A DNA stretch of 64,000 bases from Ferdinandcohnia sp036965045 (GTDB taxonomy: Bacteria > Bacillota > Bacilli > Bacillales > Bacillaceae_L), in contig NZ_JBALOV010000029.1 in NCBI RefSeq assembly GCF_036965045.1, positions 1-64,000 on the forward strand. Direction: 5' to 3'. The notes beneath the pieces were generated by a model. That model worked only from the letters and a program-made list of their open reading frames with translations. It was not told the DNA's origin and did no database searches. The position numbers and the translations under genes were made by a program. Positions 25,365 to 34,147 of the stretch are shown here, piece after piece. Within the stretch, counting starts at the first letter, position 1. Every line of letters begins with the position of its first letter.

Positions 25365-26327
25365 TTAGCTGAAAAGCTTCGCATATTCCCCATAGCCCTC
25401 TTTTTCAAGGTCTTCCTTTGGAATAAAACGAAGTGCAGCTGAGTTAATGCAATAACGCATGCGAGTTGGGCCAGGACCATCATAAAATAAATGGCCTAAG
25501 TGTGAATCTGCTGTATTACTTCGAACCTCTGTACGGATCATACCATGTGAAGTATCAAGTTCTTCTACGATTTCCTTCGCATCAATCGCCTTTGTAAAAC
25601 TTGGCCAACCACAGCCAGCATCATATTGGTCCAATGAACTGAATAACGGTTTGCCCGAAACGATATCAACATAAATGCCTTCCCTTGCATTGTTCCAAAA
25701 CTCATTTTGAAACGGAGGCTCTGTTCCCTGTTCCTGTGTCACATAATATTGCATGTCTGTTAGATTTTTCTTTGCCTCTTCAAATTCCTTTGCAGCCCAG
25801 TGCTTTCTAATAAATTTATCTCTTCCGGAACCTGTACGGTAGCGATTATAATGTTCAGGTTTCTTTTTGTAATAATCCTGATGATACTCTTCCGCACGGT
25901 AAAATTCCTTTGCAGGAAGGATTGGAGTCACAATCGGTTTTGAAAAAATTCCGCTTTCCGCTAATCGTTGCTTCGATTCTTCGGCAATTTTTTTCTGCTC
26001 CTCACTATGGTAGAAAATTGCTGTACGATAGGAGTCACCACGATCATAAAATTGTCCTCCAGCATCTGTAGGGTCAATTTGTTGCCAAAAAACTTCAACT
26101 AATTTTTCATAGGGAAATATGTCCGGGTTAAATGTGATTTGAACGGCTTCATAATGCCCTGTTGTATCTGAGCAAACTTCTTCATATGTTGGGTTTTCCT
26201 TTGTTCCGCCTGTATAACCAGAAACAACCTCAATAATTCCTGGTTGTGTATCAAACGGCTTAACCATACACCAGAAGCACCCACCCGCGAAGGTTGCTTT
26301 TTCCACTTTTTCATGTGTATTCTCCAT
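25365..26327 (-). CDS. msrAB: bifunctional methionine sulfoxide reductase MsrA-MsrB
   Basis: 320-aa fusion that repairs both epimers of methionine sulfoxide. The MsrA domain (about residues 8-165) has the catalytic GGCFWC at 15-20. The MsrB domain (about 180-315) has CGWPSF and the catalytic cysteine in RYCINSAALRF. The structural zinc cysteines usual in MsrB are not all present, as in many Gram-positive MsrB domains. Electrons come from thioredoxin. In B. subtilis the two activities are separate genes. AAAGGAAGAGG precedes the ATG. It is divergent from the 81-aa gene. Confidence 0.93.
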   Translation of the reverse strand: MENTHEKVEKATFAGGCFWCMVKPFDTQPGIIEVVSGYTGGTKENPTYEEVCSDTTGHYEAVQITFNPDIFPYEKLVEVFWQQIDPTDAGGQFYDRGDSYRTAIFYHSEEQKKIAEESKQRLAESGIFSKPIVTPILPAKEFYRAEEYHQDYYKKKPEHYNRYRTGSGRDKFIRKHWAAKEFEEAKKNLTDMQYYVTQEQGTEPPFQNEFWNNAREGIYVDIVSGKPLFSSLDQYDAGCGWPSFTKAIDAKEIVEELDTSHGMIRTEVRSNTADSHLGHLFYDGPGPTRMRYCINSAALRFIPKEDLEKEGYGEYAKLFS

Positions 26328-26447
26328 GTACCCTCTTCCTTTCTCCTTTTGCTTGTTTTTATTATATCACTTCCTGCGTGCGTTCAAAAAAATACGCTCA
26401 TAATTCTTCCATAACAGGAAAAAGTAAAAAATAGGAGGTGTAGGAAG

Positions 26448-26693
26448 ATGAATAGTCCTTATTTATGTCCTAATTGTAAGACCAATCGCTCAAGGTTTAA
26501 TATTATTGAACAAGTCCCCAGATCAGTTAAAATTGACCCACAAAGTGGTGAAGTCGTCGAAGAATACACTGCAAACCTTGATCCATTTCATATCCCATAC
26601 CGGGGCCCAGAAATCAAGGTCCAATGCGGCGTCTGTGGTCTTATCGAGGACGAACAATCCTTCGTCAAACGAGCTCAGAATTATAAAGGGTAA
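26448..26693 (+). CDS. small zinc-ribbon protein, conserved hypothetical
   Basis: 81-aa protein with CPNC (residues 7-10) and CGVC (about 60-63), a probable zinc ribbon. Between them lies an acidic middle (DPQSGEVVEEY). There is no membrane segment. It may be a nucleic-acid or protein-interaction module, but I do not recognise a named family. AGGAGGTG lies ahead of the ATG, and a very strong hairpin follows. It is divergent from msrAB. Confidence 0.7.
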   Translation: MNSPYLCPNCKTNRSRFNIIEQVPRSVKIDPQSGEVVEEYTANLDPFHIPYRGPEIKVQCGVCGLIEDEQSFVKRAQNYKG

Positions 26694-26699
26694 AAGTAA

Positions 26700-26756
26700 A
26701 AAGGGGCGTCTCTCTTGAAATTCCGGTTATAACCGGTTCAAGAGAGACGTCCCTTT
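26700..26756. terminator. long nested hairpin terminator
   Basis: An outer 17-bp stem with one mismatch (26703-26719 with 26737-26753: GGGGCGTCTCTCTTGAA and its partner) encloses a perfect 14-bp palindrome CCGGTTATAACCGG. A/T flanks on both sides suit bidirectional termination between the zinc-ribbon gene and the acyltransferase gene. The stem is much longer than its neighbours. Confidence 0.85.
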
Positions 26757-26759
26757 AAA

Positions 26760-27773
26760 TTAATACCCTTCCTGTTTTATTCTAAAGTATTTCTTTATTA
26801 TTGAGAGGCGGAGTTCGATTAACGGCTGCGTAATGGCTCTAATTGTTTTCGTAGATAACAATAATGTTAAAATCAGTGAAGCGCCTACTAGTATCACAAA
26901 ATTTCCAGTATCGTTGATCACGTCAAGCCATTCACTGTTCCGGAAATATTTAATTACAAAGCCGTGTAGTAGATAGACATACAACGTATGGGTACCCCAG
27001 CTTGTGAAGAAATATTGTTTTTTCGGTAACAGTGAGAAGAATGCGATTGTCATCACAATCGAAACAATATAAACGGCTAGTCTTATTAGTCCACCTAGAC
27101 TTTCCTGTGACAGTGTCTCATACGATTTTGACCCAAGTAGCCAACCCGTATTGAAATCTGGAACAAAATAATAGCCGATCAAAATGGCCAAAAGTAAAGT
27201 GGCTGAACCTAGTTGAACAGACGGACGTTTCAACGCGATAAAATGCTCTTTTTTACAATAGAACCCTAATAAAAACAATGGGAAAAAGACAAATGTCCGT
27301 GATAAACTCAAATAATTTTCCACGAAAGGAATATATCCAACCCCTACTCCAATTAAAACTGCAAGTGTTATTGACCATCTTATTGGCAGCTTCGTATAAG
27401 CATACAACATTACATTCCAACAGAATAAGCTAATTAAGAACCAAAGTGACCATTGTGGGTTAAATGGTTCGAATAAAAGTGACTGCCCCTTATATAGGAA
27501 ATAATAATAAATGGTATAAAGTAGCTGAAAAATTAAATATGGAATCAAAAGCTTTTTCGCCGTTTTTTTAATGTAGCCTTCCTTCCTGAATCCTTTTGCA
27601 AAATATCCCGAAACTAAAATGAACGCAGGCATATGAAAAGAATAAACAAAGTGATAAACTGTCATGATGATTTTATGATCATCGGTAAAAGGCTGAATAA
27701 AATGTCCAAAAACCACAAGGAATATTAGGATAAACTTCGCGTTATCAAAATAATATTCTCGCTTAGTAGCCAT
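26760..27773 (-). CDS. membrane acyltransferase (acyltransferase 3 family)
   Basis: 337-aa protein with about ten membrane segments. REYYFDNAKFILIFLVVFGH near the N-terminus places the catalytic histidine in the first membrane helix; HMPAFILVSGYFAKG gives the second conserved block. Family members move acetyl or other acyl groups onto exported polysaccharides, peptidoglycan or lipids. The substrate cannot be inferred because no cell-wall genes are adjacent. The second of two adjacent ATGs fits GGAGG spacing best. Confidence 0.85.
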   Translation of the reverse strand: MATKREYYFDNAKFILIFLVVFGHFIQPFTDDHKIIMTVYHFVYSFHMPAFILVSGYFAKGFRKEGYIKKTAKKLLIPYLIFQLLYTIYYYFLYKGQSLLFEPFNPQWSLWFLISLFCWNVMLYAYTKLPIRWSITLAVLIGVGVGYIPFVENYLSLSRTFVFFPLFLLGFYCKKEHFIALKRPSVQLGSATLLLAILIGYYFVPDFNTGWLLGSKSYETLSQESLGGLIRLAVYIVSIVMTIAFFSLLPKKQYFFTSWGTHTLYVYLLHGFVIKYFRNSEWLDVINDTGNFVILVGASLILTLLLSTKTIRAITQPLIELRLSIIKKYFRIKQEGY

Positions 27774-27999
27774 CATAAAACCTCCATACTATTGTTATCG
27801 TATTATAGCATCACAATGAGGTATTTTATGACGATGTCTTTGATTTGTAAATATCTTTTTATAGATGAGGATCTGTTTGTAACTATATTGAAAAATCTTA
27901 ATCAAATTGAAACAAACTGTAATCATTTTTTCGTTGTGAAAAATATCATTTTTACGTGACGGATACTTCTTTTCCCATATACAAATTGAGGACAACAAC

Positions 28000-28140
28000 T
28001 TGTTTTTTGTTAAAGTACAAATGGTTAAACAAATAATCCCTTTAGCACACTACAAAACAATTGAAATCCTACCCGATTTCCGGCACTTTTATCAATTAAC
28101 AAATGGAACTGAGGTCTTACACATGTATTTTCCTCATTAA
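28000..28140 (+). CDS. possible 46-aa protein, unknown
   Basis: An open frame beginning at TTG with GAGGA 7 bp upstream and ending at TAA, followed within 2 bp by a perfect 10-bp terminator stem. An internal ATG at 28021 could start a 39-aa version. The product is mildly hydrophobic with several aromatic residues (KTIEILPDFRHFYQ). No family is recognised. The terminator supports a transcript, but coding is uncertain. The rest of the 27,774-28,334 gap shows nothing further. Confidence 0.35.
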   Translation: MFFVKVQMVKQIIPLAHYKTIEILPDFRHFYQLTNGTEVLHMYFPH

Positions 28141-28142
28141 AA

Positions 28143-28172
28143 AAATACTCAGTGCCGCTGAGTATTTCTTTT
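28143..28172 (+). terminator. terminator
   Basis: AAATACTCAG-TGCCG-CTGAGTATTT perfect stem followed by CTTTTTTG on the plus strand. Confidence 0.88.
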
Positions 28173-28334
28173 TTGTCATATACAAGTATTTTCCAAACTG
28201 GAAAAGACCATTTTTGTAATCTTCAGCCAAATAAGCAACAAGATATTTCAGTATCCGAAAGTTTCGATAATGAAAATAACCGTCAATTATGGTATTATGA
28301 ATCTATTAGAATAACATAGGAGATGGAATGAGTT

Positions 28335-29546
28335 ATGCCGACTTGGCAACGAAATTTATGGGTTCTTTGGATTGGTGTCTTTTTTACCGCTTCAGGTTTT
28401 TCGATGGTTATTCCCTTTCTACCAATCTTTCTGTTGGAAATTGGGGTACACGATCACACTGAATTATGGTCAGGGTTAATATACGGGGCCGCCTTTTTTG
28501 CAGGTGCATTTGCGACACCGTTTTGGGGAAGAGTTGCTGACAAATACGGACGTAAACCAATGATTATACGGGCAGGATTTGCCCTTTTTGTCGTTTACAC
28601 ACTAATGGCATTCGTTACTAACCCTTATCAAATCTTAGGATTACGTCTTTTACAAGGTTTGTTGAGCGGATTTATTCCAGGGGCAATAGCCCTTGTTGGT
28701 ACAAATACACCATCGAAAAAGGTTGGTTATGCGCTTTCGATGATATCATCGGCAGCAGCAACTGGGATGATTTTAGGCCCACTATTGGGTGGAGGCTTAG
28801 CTGAACTTTGGGGTAGTCGCTGGGCTTTTGCAAGTGCCGGAATCATCGTCTTTTTTGCAACGATTTTAATCATCTTTTTCGTAAAAGAGGAAAACTTCAA
28901 AGCGAACAAAGAAAAAGGCTCTGTTATCAAGGACTTTTGCATTGCAATAAACAACCGCCCATTCTTGTTGGTATTAATATTGACACTTATGGTCAGCTGT
29001 TCTACGATGATCATCGATCCGATCTTGCCGTTATATATCGCTGATATTGCAAGTCACACAAACTATGCAACATTACTCACTGGTTTTATTATTTCCTTAC
29101 CAGGTCTTGCAAGCGCACTGTTTGCACCTGTATGGGGTAAATGGGCCGATAAAGTTGGCTTCCAGCGTGTCTTATTCATCGGACTTTTGGGGGCAGGAAT
29201 CGGAACTCTAGCCCAAATCGTCTTTACCCATATTTGGGGCTTTTCCTTCATACGTTTTGTTTATGGGATCTTTTTCTGTGCAGTTTTCCCTGCTTTAAAT
29301 GGACTTGTCGTCAAATCAACACCAGAGGATTTCCGCGGCAGAGCTTTCAGTTTAAACCAAACCGCAAACCAAATCGGCGGAATGATTGGCCCGCTTATAG
29401 GAGGATTATTAGGAGGATTCTTCCCAACAAAAATCCTTTTCACTGTTACTGGAGGATTACTTCTAGTTGCAATGGCTACAGCTTACGTAAATAGTAATGA
29501 AGGAAAACGCTTTGTCAAACGAGAAGTATTTGCGAAAAATAAATAA
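28335..29546 (+). CDS. MFS multidrug efflux transporter
   Basis: 403-aa major facilitator with twelve membrane segments. GRVADKYGRKP (about residues 65-75) between helices 2 and 3 is the family signature. GPLLGGGLAELWG (about 150-162) resembles antiporter motif C, pointing to drug/proton antiport. It most resembles MdtG-like exporters. The substrate is unknown. It is a single gene with a weak GGAG site before the ATG. Confidence 0.85.
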   Translation: MPTWQRNLWVLWIGVFFTASGFSMVIPFLPIFLLEIGVHDHTELWSGLIYGAAFFAGAFATPFWGRVADKYGRKPMIIRAGFALFVVYTLMAFVTNPYQILGLRLLQGLLSGFIPGAIALVGTNTPSKKVGYALSMISSAAATGMILGPLLGGGLAELWGSRWAFASAGIIVFFATILIIFFVKEENFKANKEKGSVIKDFCIAINNRPFLLVLILTLMVSCSTMIIDPILPLYIADIASHTNYATLLTGFIISLPGLASALFAPVWGKWADKVGFQRVLFIGLLGAGIGTLAQIVFTHIWGFSFIRFVYGIFFCAVFPALNGLVVKSTPEDFRGRAFSLNQTANQIGGMIGPLIGGLLGGFFPTKILFTVTGGLLLVAMATAYVNSNEGKRFVKREVFAKNK

Positions 29547-29697
29547 GGTGAAACCCAAAACGCTAGGCTCATACCTGGCGTTTTTATTTCGGGTATTTAG
29601 TACATCTTATTTTACATAAAAATGATTTTTGAATAACCAATGCCTATTTTCTCGAATATTTTATCCTAACAGCGATTGAGAAAATGAAGGTGAAAAT

Positions 29698-29985
29698 ATG
29701 GATCTCGATTTTAAATTATACATTCGTCAAGATGCGTTTATTTTAATTCCTGTCCTCTATTTTATTGGGTTAATCTTAAAAGATACTCCTTACATTCCGG
29801 AGTGGACATATCGATGGATTCAATTAATCTTTGCTGTGATTGCCTGTCTACTTTATTATGGAATTGAAATACAATCCGTTGTACAAGGGATTCTTGTTAC
29901 CGGAGCCACTATGATTTCTGAGGATCTATTTAAAAATACCATCCACGGGATCAACACCGCTATCAATAAAAAAGATGATAATTAA
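29698..29985 (+). CDS. holin-like small membrane protein
   Basis: 95-aa protein with two membrane helices (about residues 12-30 and 38-58), a third amphipathic stretch (VVQGILVTGATMISEDLFK), and a charged C-terminal tail. This matches the short Bacillus phage holin type (AVIQGVLVTGAA-like signature). Holins form membrane pores that let a lysin reach the wall. No other phage genes are near, but the next gene encodes a surface hydrolase-like protein, so the pair may be a domesticated lysis or secretion unit. AAGGTGA precedes the ATG. Confidence 0.65.
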   Translation: MDLDFKLYIRQDAFILIPVLYFIGLILKDTPYIPEWTYRWIQLIFAVIACLLYYGIEIQSVVQGILVTGATMISEDLFKNTIHGINTAINKKDDN

Positions 29986-29995
29986 GAGATTGTTT

Positions 29996-30020
29996 AAACC
30001 GTGGCCACTGACCACGGTTT
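29996..30020 (+). terminator. terminator after holin-like gene
   Basis: AAACCGTGG/CCACGGTTT perfect stem with a 7-nt loop. It separates the holin-like gene from the DUF1906 gene. Confidence 0.8.
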
Positions 30021-30160
30021 TACATATTCCCTTTTATTCTCAAAGATCATTATTAAATGCGCATACCAAACAACTGACGTTTCTATCACTGCAGCCCGGA
30101 CCCACACGGCACACTTATTCCTTACATATGATACAGAAAGGATTAAGTTGAGGTGATGAA

Positions 30161-31144
30161 ATGACGGAAAAAGGATTTAACCTAATGATATCTGCAATTA
30201 TCGGTTTCCTGTTATGCTGTGCGGTGTATTTCTATGTAACCGAGGACAAAACAAAGCCTGTAACATCGTCTCCTACTACCGAGGCACCACCAACTCCTCC
30301 TCCTGCAAACACAGATAAGAATCAACCACCGCCAGCAAAGGAACAAGACAAAGAAAATCAAGAAAAAAATAATGAAAATGATAAACAAAAAGAACAAGAT
30401 AAGCAAAAAGAACAGGAAAAAAAGCAAGAGCAAGATAAGCAACAACAAGAGCAAAACAAAGATGAAAAAGCAAAACCAAGCGATAAGTTACCTGAAATCG
30501 TTTGGGGAATCGACTCCGCTAGTGAAACAACAAAGGATTTTTATGCATGTGTAAAAGAGAACTTCGGTGACCCTGTTATATTTGGTCGTTACCTTGGTGA
30601 GCGAGATGGAATTTCAGTCGGGCTAACAGCTGAACAAGTAAAGATGATCCACGCTGAAGGCGACTTTATCCTACCAATCTATAACCATTTTAATAACGCG
30701 ACCGGGTACGATAATGGTGTGGCACATGCAAAGGAAGCAATTAAGCTTGCAGGTGACCTCGGCATCCCTGAAGGAGTTGCGCTATTTGCCGATATTGAAC
30801 CAGATTATCCAGTAGATTCCGAGTTTATTAAAGGCTGGTTTGAGACGATTGAAACGTCAAACTACAAATCTGGGATTTATGGGGTTTTTGATCCAGAACA
30901 AGCTTTGTTTAAAGCGTATCAAGAAGCTGGAAAAAGTAATAAAGCCATCATCGAACAAAACTATATTTGGACTGCTGCGCCAAGTGTAGGAGTTACTGTC
31001 GAGTCAAAAGCACCAGAATATAAACCATCCGCTCCAAAGGGCTCACTTGCATGGGGCTGGCAATACGGCCTAGAATCCAAAGCATGCAACATTGACACCA
31101 ATCTATTCAAACGCGAACTGGTTGATGTTCTCTGGGGACCGTAA
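30161..31144 (+). CDS. membrane-anchored DUF1906 glycoside-hydrolase-like protein
   Basis: 327-aa protein. A membrane anchor (about residues 8-24) is followed by a proline/threonine-rich stretch and then a long K/E/Q/D/N repeat linker (about 45-108). A C-terminal DUF1906 domain (Rv2525c-like, TIM-barrel related to GH25 lysozymes) begins at VWGIDSASE. Acidic residues of the presumed active site are seen in GIDSA and LFADIEPD. The layout places the domain outside the cell, spanning or reaching the wall. GAGGTGATGAA precedes the ATG. Activity on peptidoglycan is inference. Confidence 0.75.
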   Translation: MTEKGFNLMISAIIGFLLCCAVYFYVTEDKTKPVTSSPTTEAPPTPPPANTDKNQPPPAKEQDKENQEKNNENDKQKEQDKQKEQEKKQEQDKQQQEQNKDEKAKPSDKLPEIVWGIDSASETTKDFYACVKENFGDPVIFGRYLGERDGISVGLTAEQVKMIHAEGDFILPIYNHFNNATGYDNGVAHAKEAIKLAGDLGIPEGVALFADIEPDYPVDSEFIKGWFETIETSNYKSGIYGVFDPEQALFKAYQEAGKSNKAIIEQNYIWTAAPSVGVTVESKAPEYKPSAPKGSLAWGWQYGLESKACNIDTNLFKRELVDVLWGP

Positions 31145-31196
31145 ATTGAATTTAAAGAAGCATGGGTATTTTGTAACTCATGCTTCTTTTTATTAA

Positions 31197-31892
31197 TTAA
31201 CCATTCGACTGCTGCATATAAACCTCTTCGTATGGTTGAACGATGACAAAGCCATCTCCTTCAAATCTCATTTGGATTGACTCGCCACTGCCACGTCCGA
31301 CAAAGGTTTTAAACGATATATCCGTTTGAAACTCTGGTTGAAGATTTCCTGACCATGCAACAGTTGCATTTGGATCGGTTATAACCGGTTTTCCAGGGGT
31401 AACCCGCAATGTGAGTGGCTCGTAGTGAGTTGTGATTGCAAGCATCCCGCTTCCCTCACAACGAACATTAAACAAACCACCTGCCATCATTCCAGCGACA
31501 CGCTTCATTAGTTTAATTTTATGATTTAAGGATGGTTCAAAGGCTAGAAGATCATTTCCATTTACGTAAATCGCTTCATTTTGCAGCTGAAGAATGATAA
31601 TTTTTTTTCCGCTATCAGCCAAGTACAGCTTCCCTTGTCCATTCGCTTTCATTAATGAAGCCCCTTCACCTGTTAACGCTTTCTTAAACATGTTCCCAAG
31701 GCCATGCTCAAGGATCCCTTCTCTTTCATACTTGATTTTCCCATTGTATGCGACCATTGAACCTGCTTTAGCCCAAACCATGCCATTTAGATTGACTTCA
31801 AGCATTCTAGGTGTCTCTAATTCAAATAGGCCTTCCCCTTTGTCCTCCTGCTCTGTGTTTTTAATAAACTCTGCAATTGAATATTTACTCAA
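31197..31892 (-). CDS. AIM24 family protein
   Basis: 231-aa all-beta protein of the AIM24/TIGR00266-like family, a double-stranded beta-helix fold related to TRAP-like proteins. Conserved blocks include FELETPRMLEVNL, VWAKAGSMVAYNG and GGLFNVRCEGSGMLA. The function in bacteria is unknown; relatives are linked to membranes. I start at TTG (31892), which gives MSKYSIAEF like relatives; a GTG at 31901 is possible. It is monocistronic and divergent from chrA. Confidence 0.8.
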   Translation of the reverse strand: MSKYSIAEFIKNTEQEDKGEGLFELETPRMLEVNLNGMVWAKAGSMVAYNGKIKYEREGILEHGLGNMFKKALTGEGASLMKANGQGKLYLADSGKKIIILQLQNEAIYVNGNDLLAFEPSLNHKIKLMKRVAGMMAGGLFNVRCEGSGMLAITTHYEPLTLRVTPGKPVITDPNATVAWSGNLQPEFQTDISFKTFVGRGSGESIQMRFEGDGFVIVQPYEEVYMQQSNG

Positions 31893-32041
31893 GTCACCCA
31901 CATCCTTTCGTTAATTTGTATTACGATTGGGCTGGTAAGAAGGTTTCATTTTGTAAAAGTTTTGTAAATTCATAGTGTGTTTATCTTTAATACGTGCTTA
32001 CTAATGATATAATTCCGTTAGCATTATAAAAGGAGAACAAA

Positions 32042-33208
32042 ATGAAAAACTTACTAGAGATTTTTCTCGTGTCAACAAGACTTGGATTAACATCCTTTGG
32101 AGGACCTGTTGCCCATTTAGGTTATTTTCATGAAGAATACGTCCGCCGAAGAAAATGGATGGATGAAAAAACATATGCGGATTTGGTGGCTCTGTGTCAA
32201 TTTTTACCTGGTCCTGCAAGCAGTCAATTAGGTATTGGCATCGGTGTCATGCGTGCTGGTGTTCTTGGTGGAATTGTATCCTTTCTCGGTTTCACACTAC
32301 CATCCGTGATTGCACTGATCGCTTTTGCCTTAATCCTCCAAGGTTTTGATGTCAGTACAGCAGGTTGGTTACATGGCTTAAAATTAGTCGCTGTCGCTGT
32401 TGTGGCACATGCAATCCTTGGAATGGCGCAAAAGCTTACCCCTGATTTACCTAGAAAATCACTCGCATTGTTTGCATTAGTTGGGACTCTCTTATGGCAA
32501 ACAGCCTTTACACAAGTAGCAGTCATCCTCATTGCGGCAGTTATTGGCTTTATTTTATTTAAAAATCAAGCGGACAATGAAACTACAAATCTGCGGTTTC
32601 CAGTATCTCATACGTTTGCTGTAATCTGTTTAACGATGTTTTTCGGTTTGCTTATTGTTTTACCGATATTAAGAGAAGTAACTTCCATCGAATGGATTGC
32701 TATGTTTGATAGTTTTTATCGTTCCGGTTCACTTGTTTTTGGTGGAGGGCATGTCGTTTTACCGTTATTGGAGCGTGAATTTGTTCCATCAGGATGGCTC
32801 AGTGAGGAGGCATTTTTAGCAGGTTATGGTGCTGCACAGGCAGTCCCGGGTCCACTGTTTACATTTGCTGCCTATCTTGGTGCCGTGATGAATGGATGGC
32901 AAGGCGGATTACTTGCAACTGTAGCGATATTCCTACCAGCGTTCCTCCTAGTTTTAGGAACATTACCATTCTGGAATACTCTACGACGCAATCCTAAAAT
33001 TAAAGGAGTGTTAATAGGGGTAAATGCAGCGGTGGTTGGAATATTGATTTCAGCCTTCTATCAACCGATATGGACCAGCACTGTGTTTACACCAATCGAT
33101 TTTGCAGTTGCTGCCGTTTTGTTCAGCATGCTTGTCTACTGGAAGCTACCACCTTGGATTGTGGTTGTAACAGGGGCGATTGGAGGAGCCATTTTAAGTT
33201 TGTTCTAG
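32042..33208 (+). CDS. chrA: chromate transporter ChrA (two-domain)
   Basis: 388-aa membrane protein of the CHR family, with two homologous halves. Each half has a glycine/proline-rich block: LGLTSFGGPVAHLGYF...FLPGPASSQLG in the first and SGSLVFGGGHVVLPLLE...AQAVPGPLFTFAAYLG in the second. The long form exports chromate, probably driven by the membrane potential. AAGGAGAAC precedes the ATG, and a terminator overlaps the stop codon. No reductase or regulator gene of chromate resistance is adjacent. Confidence 0.92.
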   Translation: MKNLLEIFLVSTRLGLTSFGGPVAHLGYFHEEYVRRRKWMDEKTYADLVALCQFLPGPASSQLGIGIGVMRAGVLGGIVSFLGFTLPSVIALIAFALILQGFDVSTAGWLHGLKLVAVAVVAHAILGMAQKLTPDLPRKSLALFALVGTLLWQTAFTQVAVILIAAVIGFILFKNQADNETTNLRFPVSHTFAVICLTMFFGLLIVLPILREVTSIEWIAMFDSFYRSGSLVFGGGHVVLPLLEREFVPSGWLSEEAFLAGYGAAQAVPGPLFTFAAYLGAVMNGWQGGLLATVAIFLPAFLLVLGTLPFWNTLRRNPKIKGVLIGVNAAVVGILISAFYQPIWTSTVFTPIDFAVAAVLFSMLVYWKLPPWIVVVTGAIGGAILSLF

Positions 33209-33233
33209 ACTACCAGTTTGGTAGTCTTTTTTT
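33207..33233 (+). terminator. chrA terminator
   Basis: AGACTACCA-GTT-TGGTAGTCT followed by TTTTTTT, overlapping the chrA stop codon. Confidence 0.93.
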
Positions 33234-33249
33234 CAGGAGATAATCCCTC

Positions 33250-33996
33250 TTAATTTTCCGCCTCATCCTCGCGAAACAATTCCTCTAAATACCGTTCCCG
33301 ACGATTTAAAAAGCCCATTGTGATCTGATAATGCTCAGTATCCTGATAGGCAATCTTTTCAATAGGTGACGCATCGAAATTGTATATCTGAGCACCTGGA
33401 TAGCCCAGCAAAATCGGAGAATGCGTTGCAATAATAAATTGTGCATCTCCTCTTCTTGTTAAGTCGTGAATCACTCGTAAAAATGCAAGCTGCCGTGCAG
33501 GAGATAATGCCGCCTCTGGTTCATCCAATAGATAGATGCTTTGACCCCCAAACCGATTCAAAAATAAAGACAAAAAAGACTCACCGTGGGACTGCTCATG
33601 AAGCGACTTGCCGCCATACCCTTCAAATTGAAAAGTAGGATCCTCCTGGGCCAATTGATCCAAATAGGACGCAAACTGAAAAAAGCTTTCTACTCGCAAG
33701 AAGAAGCCTTGATTAATTTTCGGCATCCATGAAAGTCGGATGTACTGACTTAAGGCTGGAGTTTCCTCATCAAATGTATAATAATTATTTCTTCCACCTC
33801 CACCAGTGTTAAACCCACACTTAAAAGCGATTGCCTCTAGCAAAGTGGATTTACCTGACCCATTTTCCCCCACAAAAAACGTGACGGGCTCATGAAAATC
33901 AAGCTGGTCCAACCCCCTTATACTAGGGATCGAAAAAGGATACTCACGCACATTATGTATTTGTTCTGCTACTACTTTCACACTTCGTAAAAACAT
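33250..33996 (-). CDS. AAA family ATPase, ABC/SMC-like, stand-alone
   Basis: 248-aa ATPase of the ABC-like predicted-ATPase group. Walker A GENGSGKS (about residues 43-50), Walker B SIYLLDEPEAAL (about 153-164) and the H-loop IATHSP are intact. HGESFLSLF replaces the usual LSGGQ signature, as in many solitary AAA_21/OLD-like ATPases. Such proteins can belong to defence or repair systems when paired with a nuclease, but no partner gene is adjacent. AGAGGAA lies close to the ATG. Confidence 0.8.
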   Translation of the reverse strand: MFLRSVKVVAEQIHNVREYPFSIPSIRGLDQLDFHEPVTFFVGENGSGKSTLLEAIAFKCGFNTGGGGRNNYYTFDEETPALSQYIRLSWMPKINQGFFLRVESFFQFASYLDQLAQEDPTFQFEGYGGKSLHEQSHGESFLSLFLNRFGGQSIYLLDEPEAALSPARQLAFLRVIHDLTRRGDAQFIIATHSPILLGYPGAQIYNFDASPIEKIAYQDTEHYQITMGFLNRRERYLEELFREDEAEN

Positions 33997-34147
33997 TTCC
34001 TCTCACCACGCGATCATAATAAAACCATTTTAACATGCATATTCTACTATTCCACCCTTTTCCAAGCAAATTGGATTATTATATCTTGATAATACTTAGC
34101 AGACATGGTAAGATTCAAAAAATTTCATTTTTAAGGAGGCCTGGCAA

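Noticed and set aside
27795..27998. 67-aa minus-strand frame upstream of the acyltransferase gene
   Set aside because: Low-complexity AT-rich translation with no ribosome binding site or recognisable features.
30380..30480. Repetitive AAGAACAAGAT-like DNA as a possible repeat element or CRISPR-like array
   Set aside because: It is the coding sequence of a K/E/Q-rich linker in the DUF1906 protein, without spacers.
29698..31144. Remnant prophage
   Set aside because: Only a holin-like and a wall-hydrolase-like gene are present; no integrase, capsid, portal, terminase, repressor or attachment repeats nearby.
33250..33996. Stand-alone AAA ATPase as part of a phage-defence system
   Set aside because: No nuclease or other effector partner next to it; neighbours are chrA and an HD phosphohydrolase with their own signals.
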